From contig NZ_MSCM01000001.1 in the NCBI RefSeq assembly GCF_002954665.1, positions 23,183-87,182 of the forward strand: a stretch of 64,000 nt of DNA, read 5' to 3'. Shown piece by piece: positions 16,709-25,598 of the stretch. Position 1 is the stretch's first letter, and every line of letters begins with the position of its first letter. Below the pieces are notes generated by a model that did no database searches, was not told the DNA's origin, and worked only from the letters and a program-made list of their open reading frames with translations. Position numbers and translations under genes: made by a program. The stretch is from Polaribacter glomeratus (GTDB lineage Bacteria > Bacteroidota > Bacteroidia > Flavobacteriales > Flavobacteriaceae).

Positions 16709-17368
16709 ATGAAAAAGAAATACTTATTGTTTGATTTTGATGGTGTATTAGCAGAATCTGTAAATATTAAAACAGAGGCATTTAGAACAATGTATCTTTC
16801 TTATGGAGAGGAGTTCGCTCAAAAAGTAGTTAACTATCATTTAGCAAACGGAGGAGTTTCACGATATGAAAAGGTGAAAATTTATAATGGTGAATGGTTA
16901 GGAGAAACTTTAACACAAGAACGTATTGAAGAATTAGCAAATGTATTTAGTGAACTAGTTGTAGATGGTGTAGTAAATGCTCCTGAAGTTAAAGGGGCGC
17001 TTGATTTCTTAAAATCGTCAAATAATTATAAAAAATATATAATTACGGGTACACCAACAGTTGAAATTAAGCCAATATTAGTACAACGTAAAATGGATCA
17101 TTTTTTTGTAGAGGCCTTTGGTTCTCCTGAAAAGAAAGGACATTGGGTGCAACATATTTTAACAAAGGAAAATATTTTGGCGAACGAGTGTGTTTTTATA
17201 GGTGATGCTTTAGCAGATTATAATGCAGCAATTGAAAATGATATTACGTTTATTTTAAGAGATACAGAAGAGGCCGTTGATTTATTTAAAGATTACAAAG
17301 GGTATCGCTTAGATGACATGACAACACTCCATACGGTATTGAATAAAATACAGCAAGGAAAGGGATGA
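16709..17368 (+). CDS. HAD-superfamily phosphatase (subfamily IA)
   Basis: A 219-residue hydrolase. DFDGVLAES supplies the nucleophile Asp and acid/base Asp, ITGTPTVE is motif II (Thr), the Lys near SPEKKGHW is motif III, and GDALADYNAA is motif IV. A helical cap lies between motifs I and II. Phosphatases of this type remove a phosphate from sugar phosphates, as KdsC and the NeuB-pathway phosphatases do before CMP activation. It starts 4 bases after the lactonase-like gene and overlaps the lipoprotein gene by 4 bases. Confidence 0.85.
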   Translation: MKKKYLLFDFDGVLAESVNIKTEAFRTMYLSYGEEFAQKVVNYHLANGGVSRYEKVKIYNGEWLGETLTQERIEELANVFSELVVDGVVNAPEVKGALDFLKSSNNYKKYIITGTPTVEIKPILVQRKMDHFFVEAFGSPEKKGHWVQHILTKENILANECVFIGDALADYNAAIENDITFILRDTEEAVDLFKDYKGYRLDDMTTLHTVLNKIQQGKG

Positions 17369-18444
17369 GGAAAATTGTTTTTTTATGGCTTATGGTGCTC
17401 TTTTTTGTGAGTTCTTGTATGCTACTACAAAACAATTACCAAAAGGAACCTTCAAATGTGTTGTCTTCAAGATTTTTTCACCCAAGAGGAGATCAAGATT
17501 TACAAAGCACCGTTGAAGCCATTAAAAAACTAAATCCGAAAAGAATAGATTGGACATATTGCGATGATGTAGAAATATTAAAAATTTATAAAAAGTATAA
17601 TCTACCATATAGTTTAGCAATCAATCCACAATATCCAGATTCATTAGGTTATACCACAAAAAAATCTAGAATATTAGATTATAACGGAAATTTATATGTC
17701 GCTCCTTGGATGAAAAGTTGGAAGATTAATAATCCGTATTGGGGGTGTGTAAATAATCCAATATTTAATGGTGTTTTTTTAAAACAAGGATTAAAATTGG
17801 CTTCTTTAGGGGCTTATGCTATTTTCGTTGATGATGCAGTATTTAACTATCGTTTAGTGATGGATAATAAAATGGGATGTTTCTGCAATTATTGCTTAGA
17901 TAAATTTGAAAATAAAAAAAAAGAGTTAAACAGAAAACAAAATTTAAAATCAACATTAATTTCTAGTGTAACTCAACAAAGTAACAAAGGGAAAGAAGTT
18001 AATAAACTAGTAAAAGAATATGAAGATTTTCAAAAGAAATCTGTGATTAATTTTCTGGAAAATTGGAAATTTGAGATTAGAAAAATATATCATGAGATGG
18101 TTTTTTTAACGAACAATTACAATGGAAACTGGAATGAAATATATCAGGTTTTTGATGGTGGAATAGCTGAATTGAAACAGCAATATATTAATAGTAATGA
18201 TTTAGATAGTTTATATGGTTTAGCAGATAAATTAGGGAAAACACAATTATTTACGATAGCCATAGAAGACAAAGATATTCATTATAGGTTATTAAAATAT
18301 AACATAAAAAATAAAAAAGAATCTATATATCCTTGGGATGTTTTTATTTCAGGAAAAAGTCAAAGATATTATATGAATATAGATACTATTGCCTTTAAGG
18401 AAAAAGAATATACTAAAGCATTAAAAAAGAATAATAAAAAATAA
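17365..18444 (+). CDS. Putative lipoprotein, possible glycoside-hydrolase-like (TIM-barrel) protein
   Basis: A 359-residue protein with a lipoprotein signal (hydrophobic run, then SSC with Cys18). The mature part begins SSRFFHPRGDQDLQSTVEAIKKLNPKRIDWTYCDD, resembling barrel proteins that examine a sugar chain. AIFVDDAVFNYRL has paired acidic residues on what could be a strand end, and GCFCNYC is a Cys cluster. I do not recognise the family with confidence. It is in the middle of the sugar operon, between the phosphatase and the dehydrogenase, with a 4-base overlap upstream. An outer-surface enzyme or chaperone acting on the finished polysaccharide is a guess. Confidence 0.55.
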   Translation: MRKIVFLWLMVLFFVSSCMLLQNNYQKEPSNVLSSRFFHPRGDQDLQSTVEAIKKLNPKRIDWTYCDDVEILKIYKKYNLPYSLAINPQYPDSLGYTTKKSRILDYNGNLYVAPWMKSWKINNPYWGCVNNPIFNGVFLKQGLKLASLGAYAIFVDDAVFNYRLVMDNKMGCFCNYCLDKFENKKKELNRKQNLKSTLISSVTQQSNKGKEVNKLVKEYEDFQKKSVINFLENWKFEIRKIYHEMVFLTNNYNGNWNEIYQVFDGGIAELKQQYINSNDLDSLYGLADKLGKTQLFTIAIEDKDIHYRLLKYNIKNKKESIYPWDVFISGKSQRYYMNIDTIAFKEKEYTKALKKNNKK

Positions 18445-18449
18445 AGAAA

Positions 18450-19388
18450 ATGAAAATACTATTAACATCTACATCTTTTCAAGATACACCAGGAGCACAT
18501 CACGATTTACTGCACAGTAGAGGGTATCAAATAGACATGCTTAGAGGCCCGATTATGGAAGATGAATTGTTGCCTATTATTCAAAACTATGATGGTGTTA
18601 TTTGTGGAGATGATGAATATACCGAAGCCGTTTTAACAAAAGGAAAGGCAGGGAAATTAAAATTCTTATCTAAATATGGTGTTGGCTTGGATCGTATAGA
18701 TTTAAAAGCAGCTGAAAAGTTAGGGATTCCAGTTCGTAATGTGCCCGGAGTAAATCAAGTATCGGTATCTGAACATGTATTAGCTTTATTATTTACTTTT
18801 GAGAAAAATGTACACCTACAATACAATTCTACCAAAGCAGGAAGTTGGAAACGTTGGGTTGGTAATGAAATACAAGGACGTACTATTGGTATTATCGGTT
18901 TAGGCTCTGTTGGTAAAGAGTTGGTAAAAAAATCATTAGCATTGGGTATGCATGTTATTGGCTTTGATTTGTTTAAAAATGATGAATTTATTGCAGCGTA
19001 CCCAGAAATGAAATTTACCGAAGATATCAATGAAATTTATGAAAATGCAGATATTATTAGTTTGCACATACCACATACACCTGAGTCTGAGAAAATGATT
19101 AATGCAGATGTGATTAACAATAAATTTAAAAAGAATCCTATTATTGTAAATACATCTAGAGGAATGTTAATTGATGTTGATGCTGTTATTAATGGGTTAA
19201 GCACAGGTGCCATTCGTGGTTATCTAACAGATGTTTTAGCACAAGAACCTATGGAAGTGGGAGAAAAATTGCAAGGTGTAGAAAATGTAATTATTACACC
19301 ACATGTTGGTTCTAGAACTTTTCAAAGTGTTGTGAAGCAAGGGTCTAAGTCTATTGCAAATTTATTTGAATTGATAGATCAAAAATAA
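18450..19388 (+). CDS. D-2-hydroxyacid dehydrogenase (phosphoglycerate dehydrogenase-like)
   Basis: A 312-residue NAD-dependent dehydrogenase. GIIGLGSVGKELVKKSLALG is the nucleotide-binding motif. Catalytic Arg (NTSRGMLID), Glu (DVLAQEPM) and His (ITPHVGSRT) are all present. It lacks the C-terminal ACT domain of SerA, so it is probably not a serine-pathway enzyme. It interconverts a 2-hydroxy acid and its 2-keto acid. In this operon it could supply or remove a 2-keto acid group in the acid-sugar route. It starts 5 bases after the lipoprotein gene and directly abuts the flippase gene. Confidence 0.87.
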   Translation: MKILLTSTSFQDTPGAHHDLLHSRGYQIDMLRGPIMEDELLPIIQNYDGVICGDDEYTEAVLTKGKAGKLKFLSKYGVGLDRIDLKAAEKLGIPVRNVPGVNQVSVSEHVLALLFTFEKNVHLQYNSTKAGSWKRWVGNEIQGRTIGIIGLGSVGKELVKKSLALGMHVIGFDLFKNDEFIAAYPEMKFTEDINEIYENADIISLHIPHTPESEKMINADVINNKFKKNPIIVNTSRGMLIDVDAVINGLSTGAIRGYLTDVLAQEPMEVGEKLQGVENVIITPHVGSRTFQSVVKQGSKSIANLFELIDQK

Positions 19389-20810
19389 ATGGCTAGTAAT
19401 GTAATGAAAAGAGCCTGGAATTCTCCAACCATAATGACATGGATGAGTTATTCTACCAAGGCTTTGAGTTTATTTATTGTTTTACCCTTAATTCTTAAGA
19501 ATTTTTCTGTAGGAGAAATTAGTTTGTGGTATTTGTTTAGCTCTATCATTACGTTAACAAGTTTAGCTGATTTAGGGTTTAAAGCAACATTTTCTAGAAT
19601 TATCGCTTTTGCAATTGGAGGTGCTCAAGATGTTGGTATTTATAAAGCAGGAGGTGTAACCAAGATAAACGAACCAAATTGGAATTTGATAGAGAAAATA
19701 AGTTCTAATATGAATGTTATCTATTTTTTTCTGTCTATTTTGCTATTATTTTTATTTGCTATATTTGGTTCATGGGCATTGTTAAAACCAATTTCTTTGG
19801 TAGAAAACAAACAGGAGGCTTGGATAGCTTGGGGAGTTATTATTTTTACGTCCATTATTAGATTCTATGGTACTATTTATCAAAATTATTTAGAAGGTCT
19901 AAATAAAATTGCTTTAATTAGAAGAATAGAGTCTTTTATGTCTCTAGGGGCAATATTAACAACTATTTCGGTATTACTTTTAGGAGGCTCTATTCTTCAG
20001 TTAGTTATAGCATTACAAATATGGGTAGTTTTAAATGTAATACGTAATTGGTATTTAGCACGAATAGTTGAAGAAGGCAGGTATAAAGCTTTTAAAAAAC
20101 AATCTTTTGATAAAGTATTATTTCTAAAAATTTGGAAGCCAGCATGGAGAGCTGGTCTCTCTGGATTGATGTCAAATGGTCTTACTCATATAAGTGGTAT
20201 TTTATACGCACAAATAGGCTCTGTTGAAATGGTCGCCGCTTATTTACTTGCTTTAAAACTAATAACACAAATTAAGGAGATATCTATGGCTCCCTTTTAT
20301 AGTAAAATCCCTCTATTGTCTAGGTTAAGAGTTGAAGGTAAATTAGAATTATTGAAAGAAAAAGCACAAAAAGGGATGTTTGTGGGGCATATAGTTTTTG
20401 TTTTAGGAGTCATTTCTGTTTCCTTATTTTCAAAACAATTGTTAGCGATGATTAATAGTAATATTACTTTTGTTTCTAATGATTTTTGGCTATTATTGTC
20501 TGCAGCTTTTTTTGTACACCGATATGGCGCTATGCATATGCAATTATACCTAACTACAAATCATGTTATTTCTCATATTGCAGATGGCATTTCAGGCATC
20601 ATATTTTGTGCCGTTGGTTTTTTATTAGTTGATAGTTTTGGTATTTATGCAATTCCTATAGGGATGCTTGTAGGGTATTTAGGCTTTTATGCTTGGTATG
20701 CGGCATACCATTCTTTAAATAGTTTATCTGTTGGGTTTTTAACGTTTGAAAAAAAAGGAGTCTTAATTCCTTTAGTAATATTAATCATTTGTAGTCTTTT
20801 AAAGTTTTAA
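19389..20810 (+). CDS. wzx: Wzx-type polysaccharide repeat-unit flippase
   Basis: A 473-residue integral membrane protein with about twelve hydrophobic helices, of the MATE/MOP (polysaccharide transporter) class. It begins with LSLFIVLPLILKNFSVGEISLWYLFSSIITL, typical of Wzx proteins. It would move the undecaprenyl-linked repeat unit across the inner membrane. It starts at the base after the preceding stop codon. Presence of Wzx together with the Wzy-like gene at 22638 and Wza/Wzc homologues defines a Wzx/Wzy-dependent locus. Confidence 0.85.
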   Translation: MASNVMKRAWNSPTIMTWMSYSTKALSLFIVLPLILKNFSVGEISLWYLFSSIITLTSLADLGFKATFSRIIAFAIGGAQDVGIYKAGGVTKINEPNWNLIEKISSNMNVIYFFLSILLLFLFAIFGSWALLKPISLVENKQEAWIAWGVIIFTSIIRFYGTIYQNYLEGLNKIALIRRIESFMSLGAILTTISVLLLGGSILQLVIALQIWVVLNVIRNWYLARIVEEGRYKAFKKQSFDKVLFLKIWKPAWRAGLSGLMSNGLTHISGILYAQIGSVEMVAAYLLALKLITQIKEISMAPFYSKIPLLSRLRVEGKLELLKEKAQKGMFVGHIVFVLGVISVSLFSKQLLAMINSNITFVSNDFWLLLSAAFFVHRYGAMHMQLYLTTNHVISHIADGISGIIFCAVGFLLVDSFGIYAIPIGMLVGYLGFYAWYAAYHSLNSLSVGFLTFEKKGVLIPLVILIICSLLKF

Positions 20811-20821
20811 AAATTAGAAGT

Positions 20822-21625
20822 ATGAATTATCTATCTCAAATAAAATTGAATAAAAAAATTAATCTTTATAAGATGATTTTAGGTTTTCTTAAAAATAAAA
20901 TCTTATGGGATTTTAATTATAAATCTTGGAAAAGTAAAAGTTATTTAAATTCCATGCGTAATAGCTACAAAGGTCATAAGCTAGTTTTGTTATGTAACGG
21001 GCCTAGTCTTAACAAGGTAGACTTTAAGATGTTAAAGGATTCAGGAATGGTTACTATTGGTCTTAACAAAATAAATTTATTATTCGACAAAACTGATTTT
21101 AGACCTGACTTTATCATATCCGTAAATAAATTAGTAATTGAACAAAATAAGGATTTTTTTAATGAAACAGATATTCCATTGATTTTGGATAGTTCTGCTA
21201 GTACTTATATTAAAAATAAAAAAAATATAAATTATTTATATTCATTACCTTTTCAATTGAAGTTTGCAGGAGATGTTTCAGGATCTATATGTCAAGGTTA
21301 TACCGTTACATATGTAGCACTTCAAGTAGCATATCATTTAGGTTTTGAAAATGTTGCACTTGTAGGATGTGACCATAATTTTGCTACAAAAGGTTCAGCT
21401 AATATGACTGTTGTTTCAGGAGAAAAAGATCCAAATCATTTTTCAGACAAGTATTTTAGTGATGGTGTAAAATGGCAATTACCAGATTTATTAGGTTCTG
21501 AGATTCATTATAAAATGGCAAGAGAATATTTTGAAAACGATAATAGATCTATTGTGAATTGTACAGAGGGTGGTGCATTAGATATTTTCAATAGAAAAAC
21601 ATTAAAAGAATTTATTAATGAATAA
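20822..21625 (+). CDS. DUF115 / MptE-like protein, candidate CMP-sugar transferase, copy 1
   Basis: A 267-residue protein of the family annotated as 6-hydroxymethylpterin pyrophosphokinase MptE-like (DUF115), which also covers the Maf flagellar glycosyltransferases. NGPSLNK at 59-65 is the hallmark, followed by FRPDFIISVNK and, near the centre, VTYVALQVAYHLGFENVALVGCDHNF. The GNGPSL start and the later helix-strand-G.D block resemble GT42 sialyltransferases such as CstII. Because the operon makes a CMP-sugar, a transferase role is more likely than pterin chemistry. A paralogue lies at 23896-24705. Confidence 0.75.
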   Translation: MNYLSQIKLNKKINLYKMILGFLKNKILWDFNYKSWKSKSYLNSMRNSYKGHKLVLLCNGPSLNKVDFKMLKDSGMVTIGLNKINLLFDKTDFRPDFIISVNKLVIEQNKDFFNETDIPLILDSSASTYIKNKKNINYLYSLPFQLKFAGDVSGSICQGYTVTYVALQVAYHLGFENVALVGCDHNFATKGSANMTVVSGEKDPNHFSDKYFSDGVKWQLPDLLGSEIHYKMAREYFENDNRSIVNCTEGGALDIFNRKTLKEFINE

Positions 21626-22589
21626 GTCAATTGTTTGTTTTTCAGCTAATAGGACTTGTCATCATGATGATTATTTTCTGCTGATTTCGACTCAGAAAAA
21701 AGCTATTAATGTTAAAAATAGTTGGTTAAAGTTAAAATATTTGTTATCTAATAAAGCTATAATGTTTTTTGATATTGATAGTAGAGATTTAATTTTCTTA
21801 CCATTAATTCTTTTGAGATCAATTTGGACTAACGGTAATTATGCAATTAGTGTTAGAACAGAATATTTAATTGAAGGCGGGACCTTTAAAGAGTTTTTGA
21901 AAAAACCAGAGGATCTAATATTTTTTAAATCGTATATTAAAAAAAATATGTTTCGTGTAATTAAATGTTTCTCCAATACTAATTTAATATCTATTCATAA
22001 AAATCATCCGTTTGAAAAGATCATTGGTAAATACGTGAATTCTTTTATTTATGATCCTCAACTTTGGGATTTGAACGTGCTAAGTATATTAAAATCTAAA
22101 CCTCCTGAAATTGATGAAAATATTTTTCATGAAATGAAAAAAACAGTTCTAGTAGCAGGGCGGTTAAATGGTCAAAGATCAAAAAGTGAATTAATAGATT
22201 ATTTAAAGATTAATAAAACCTTTAATTTTATTATCGCAGGAAATGTTCAGAAAGAAGATTTAGTAATACTTAAGGAATTAGAAAATTGTTTGGTTTTAAA
22301 TAGATTTTTGTCAAATGAAGAATTATTATATTTATTAAATAAATGCCATATTATATATTGTTTCTATACTAATGATAGGCCTTCTGGTTTTTTTGGAAGA
22401 GCTCTTCAGCTTAATAAACCTATAATTGTTAGAGAAAATCGATATTTGGATCGTATGTTTTTAGAATATAAAAATTTAATTAAAGTAAAAAGTTTAAATC
22501 AATTACCTGTTATTGTTAACTCTTTTGAGAGTGAGATTTACGAATCAAATATTTTTGATGACAGTAAATATTTCTTTAATATGTTATAA
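21618..22589 (+). CDS. Putative glycosyltransferase (GT-B-like C-terminus)
   Basis: A 323-residue protein. The C-terminal half reads like a GT-B transferase: TVLVAGRLNGQRSKSELIDYL, FNFIIAGNVQKEDL, LNRFLSNEELLYLLNKCHIIYCFY, then PSGFFGRALQLNKPIIVRE, where family 1/4 enzymes have their nucleotide-sugar-binding segment. The N-terminal half is less conserved and shows no motif I recognise. It overlaps the DUF115 gene by 8 bases. Donor and acceptor are unknown. Confidence 0.6.
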   Translation: MNKSIVCFSANRTCHHDDYFLLISTQKKAINVKNSWLKLKYLLSNKAIMFFDIDSRDLIFLPLILLRSIWTNGNYAISVRTEYLIEGGTFKEFLKKPEDLIFFKSYIKKNMFRVIKCFSNTNLISIHKNHPFEKIIGKYVNSFIYDPQLWDLNVLSILKSKPPEIDENIFHEMKKTVLVAGRLNGQRSKSELIDYLKINKTFNFIIAGNVQKEDLVILKELENCLVLNRFLSNEELLYLLNKCHIIYCFYTNDRPSGFFGRALQLNKPIIVRENRYLDRMFLEYKNLIKVKSLNQLPVIVNSFESEIYESNIFDDSKYFFNML

Positions 22590-22637
22590 GTAATTGTATT
22601 ATTTAACACTTATATTTATAATTAAAAATAATATTTT

Positions 22638-23921
22638 ATGTATAAATTATTAATAGCAACAGTATTATTATTTATTAATTTTGATGCTCTGACAAATAAC
22701 ACTATAATTAGATTAGTGCCTTTGTTTATGTTGTCATTTGTTTTTTTTGAAGAAAAATTTAATAACAATAATGGTAGCATTAAAGTTTTAGAAAAGAAAA
22801 ATTTCTTTTTGCTAGTTTTGCTGTTAATAACTGTTATTGGAGTAATATATAATAATAAGCCAAATATTTCAGTTCAATTTAAAATGTTTTTAATTTTAAA
22901 ACTTGTTGTTTTTGTGTTTACCTTCATTATGGCTGTGAAAAATAGAATAAATCATTTTAATTATTTAGAAGTTTTTGTTAAGTGTGTGTTTTTACCTTTT
23001 TTAACGTTCGTAGTAATTAATTTTTTATTGTCATTTCGTAATTCTGGAAGTTCAATAGGATCAGCTGTAATGTTATCTTATTTAGGGATTTCAATAAATA
23101 GAGTGCAGTTTTTATTAGCATCAGGAACAAATGCCTATGGATCTCAATTAGGTATCTTATTTACTTTAAGTTTAATAGGTTTTTTTATATTAAAAAGCTA
23201 TAAAAAATATTTTTTTGTTGGTTGTTTGTTTTCGCTTGGTTCTTTATTATTAACTGATAGTAGAGGGCCAATGATGTATTCGATCTTAATTGTGATAGTT
23301 TTAAAATTTTATTATAATAAAACGGAAAGGCCAAGATTTTTATGGCTAATACCTTTAGTCGGTTTTTTTGGCCCAATATTACTTCTCTCTTTTTTAGCTT
23401 TATTATCAGATAGTGTTTATGGTAGTTCTTTGTCTAGAACTTCAGGAGATTTGGTTACGGGTAACTCAAGATCGGTTATTTGGTTTTTTGCAATAAGTGA
23501 ATTTTTTACGTTTGATGTAAGCCATCACATCTTTGGTTATGGTGGTTATGGACATTATGCTGCTGGTATATCTCAAAAATATGCATATATTTTTGGAAAT
23601 ATCGAAGATGCTAAATTAATGCATCCACATAATACATATTTATCTATTGCCTTAGATTATGGTTATTTCGGGGTTTTGATATATTTAATAGTTCAGTTTA
23701 TTGTTATAAGCAACATAAAAAAAATATGGAATAAATATCGAAGTATTTCATTATTAGTTTTAGGTAATTTATTATACTATAGTTTTGTAGGTATTGGAGA
23801 AACTATGTTTGGATTTTATTATAGTAATGTTGTATATGTTTTTTTTATGGTAAATATATTTATTTTTTTAATTATTAATATAAAGTCGGACGGATATGAG
23901 AATAAAATTAAAAGAACTTAG
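22638..23921 (+). CDS. wzy: Wzy-type polysaccharide polymerase
   Basis: A 427-residue membrane protein with about ten hydrophobic segments and a larger loop in the second half (GGYGHYAAGISQKYAYIFGNIEDAKLMHPHNTYLSIALDYG), the arrangement of the O-antigen ligase/polymerase superfamily. The HPHNTYL segment is typical of it. LLTDSRGPMMYSI is another common element. It would join repeat units on the periplasmic side. It overlaps the next gene by 26 bases. As usual for Wzy, sequence conservation is low and the call rests mainly on topology and context. Confidence 0.78.
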   Translation: MYKLLIATVLLFINFDALTNNTIIRLVPLFMLSFVFFEEKFNNNNGSIKVLEKKNFFLLVLLLITVIGVIYNNKPNISVQFKMFLILKLVVFVFTFIMAVKNRINHFNYLEVFVKCVFLPFLTFVVINFLLSFRNSGSSIGSAVMLSYLGISINRVQFLLASGTNAYGSQLGILFTLSLIGFFILKSYKKYFFVGCLFSLGSLLLTDSRGPMMYSILIVIVLKFYYNKTERPRFLWLIPLVGFFGPILLLSFLALLSDSVYGSSLSRTSGDLVTGNSRSVIWFFAISEFFTFDVSHHIFGYGGYGHYAAGISQKYAYIFGNIEDAKLMHPHNTYLSIALDYGYFGVLIYLIVQFIVISNIKKIWNKYRSISLLVLGNLLYYSFVGIGETMFGFYYSNVVYVFFMVNIFIFLIINIKSDGYENKIKRT

Positions 23922-24705
23922 CTTTTATAGAGTGTACAATGCCGTATTAAGACGGATTAAAGCGTTACCTAAAAAAGTGGCTTGGTCTTTTTCTAATAAA
24001 GGAAAAATAAACAAGGCAAAATTAGAAACGTATAAAAATAAGTATCAAGGGCAAACGTGCTTTTTAGTGGCAAATGGTCCTAGTCTAAAAAAAATGGATT
24101 TAAAATTTTTAAAAGATGAAATATCTTTTGGTCTGAATAGAATTTATTTAGCTTATGAAGATATGAAGTTTACAAATGATTATTTGGTAAGTATCAACGG
24201 TTTAGTACTGTCACAATTTAATGAAGAAATATCAAACATAAAGATTCCAAAATTTTTAAATTGGGAAAACAGAGGTTTATTTGATAAGTCCGATACTTCT
24301 AATCATTTTATTTATAAAAGTTTTTTTGGGAATTCTTTTGGGAAGGATATGAGCAAGAGTTTGAATCCTGCTGCAACTGTTACCTATGCAGCTTTGCAAA
24401 TTATTTATTATATGGGTTTTTCTCAAGTTGTAATCATAGGTATGGATCATAATTTTCAAACAAAAAAGAAAAATAGACCGAATGAAACAGAAGTAAGAGA
24501 TGAAGAAGAAGATAAAAATCATTTTCACCCAAATTATTTTCCAAAGGGCTCTAAATGGGAGACACCAGATTTAATTTCTTCGGAATATTTTTATGGTATT
24601 GCAAGAGAAATGTTTGAAAAAGACAATAGAAAGATAATTGATTGCACTAAAGGAGGCAAGTGTACCGTTTTTATAAAAGATGACATTCAAAATTATATAC
24701 AATAA
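23896..24705 (+). CDS. DUF115 / MptE-like protein, candidate CMP-sugar transferase, copy 2
   Basis: A 269-residue paralogue of the protein at 20822-21625. Shared features in the same order are NGPSLKK at 60-66, TNDYLVSINGLVL, TVTYAALQIIYYMGFSQVVIIGMDHNF, NHFHPNYFPKGSKWETPDL and the CTKGGKCTVF ending. It differs enough that it probably has a different acceptor or linkage. It overlaps wzy and abuts the GT26 gene with no spacer. Function is inferred as for copy 1. Confidence 0.75.
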   Translation: MRIKLKELSFYRVYNAVLRRIKALPKKVAWSFSNKGKINKAKLETYKNKYQGQTCFLVANGPSLKKMDLKFLKDEISFGLNRIYLAYEDMKFTNDYLVSINGLVLSQFNEEISNIKIPKFLNWENRGLFDKSDTSNHFIYKSFFGNSFGKDMSKSLNPAATVTYAALQIIYYMGFSQVVIIGMDHNFQTKKKNRPNETEVRDEEEDKNHFHPNYFPKGSKWETPDLISSEYFYGIAREMFEKDNRKIIDCTKGGKCTVFIKDDIQNYIQ

Positions 24706-25419
24706 ATGCTTAAAGAATTTACAATTTTTGATAAATCATTAGAGAGTTTACAAAATAGCAAATTATTGATTAATACCATTAATGCCTATTCCTATAATGT
24801 CTCTCAAAAAGATGCTTTGTTTAAAAAAGCATTGTTACATAGTGATATTTTGATACCAGATGGTGTTGGGGTGGTTTGGGCTGCAAAGCTTTTATTTGGG
24901 CAGCAACTAAAAAAAATAGCAGGAGCAGATTTATTTTATTATGAAATGAATCGCTTAGAGAAAATACAAGGAAAATGTTATTTTTTTGGTAGCTCTGAAG
25001 ATACCTTATTAAAAATTAAAGAAAAAGCTAAGATTGAATTTCCAAATGTAAATATTGCTACCTATTCGCCTCCTTACAAACCTGCATTTACCAGAGAAGA
25101 AAATGAGTATATGATTCATGAAATTAATGAATTTGCACCAGATGTTTTATTTGTAGGAATGACCGCACCGAAACAAGAAAAATGGGCGTATACACACTTT
25201 AAAGAATTAAATGTTGGGCACGTATGCAGTATAGGAGCTGTGTTTGATTTTTATGCAGGTAAAGTAGAAAGAGCACCAAAATGGATGATTAAATTAGAGT
25301 TGGAGTGGTTCTATAGATTGTTTAAAGAGCCTAAAAGAATGTGGCGCCGTTATATATTAGGAAATCCTATTTTTATAGTTGCCATTCTAAGAGAAAAAAT
25401 ATTTAGAAACAAGATCTAA
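24706..25419 (+). CDS. WecG/TagA/CpsF family glycosyltransferase (GT26)
   Basis: A 237-residue transferase of the family that adds the second sugar (often N-acetylmannosaminuronic acid or N-acetylmannosamine) onto an undecaprenyl-linked primer. Family landmarks are LINTINAYSYNVSQKDALFKKALLHSDILIPDGVGVVWAAKLL in sequence, then AGADLFYYEM, CYFFGSS, VLFVGMTAPKQEKW, and VGAVFDF-like IGAVFDFYAGKVERAPKWM. The D of IPDG is the catalytic candidate. It starts directly after the DUF115 stop codon and closes the overlapping part of the operon. Confidence 0.92.
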   Translation: MLKEFTIFDKSLESLQNSKLLINTINAYSYNVSQKDALFKKALLHSDILIPDGVGVVWAAKLLFGQQLKKIAGADLFYYEMNRLEKIQGKCYFFGSSEDTLLKIKEKAKIEFPNVNIATYSPPYKPAFTREENEYMIHEINEFAPDVLFVGMTAPKQEKWAYTHFKELNVGHVCSIGAVFDFYAGKVERAPKWMIKLELEWFYRLFKEPKRMWRRYILGNPIFIVAILREKIFRNKI

Positions 25420-25598
25420 GAATCATCAATTTGCTTAAAGATATGCTAGTGAAAGAGTTTTCTGAACAAATCTACCTCGTGATTATTCTAAAATTCATAC
25501 TAAGTTAAAGTCAAGGGGTGTTGTTAATTTTAAAGGTACTATTTGAAGCAATTTGCAAATAAAAAAATGATACTTGTCTCGCTATAAAAAAACAATAA

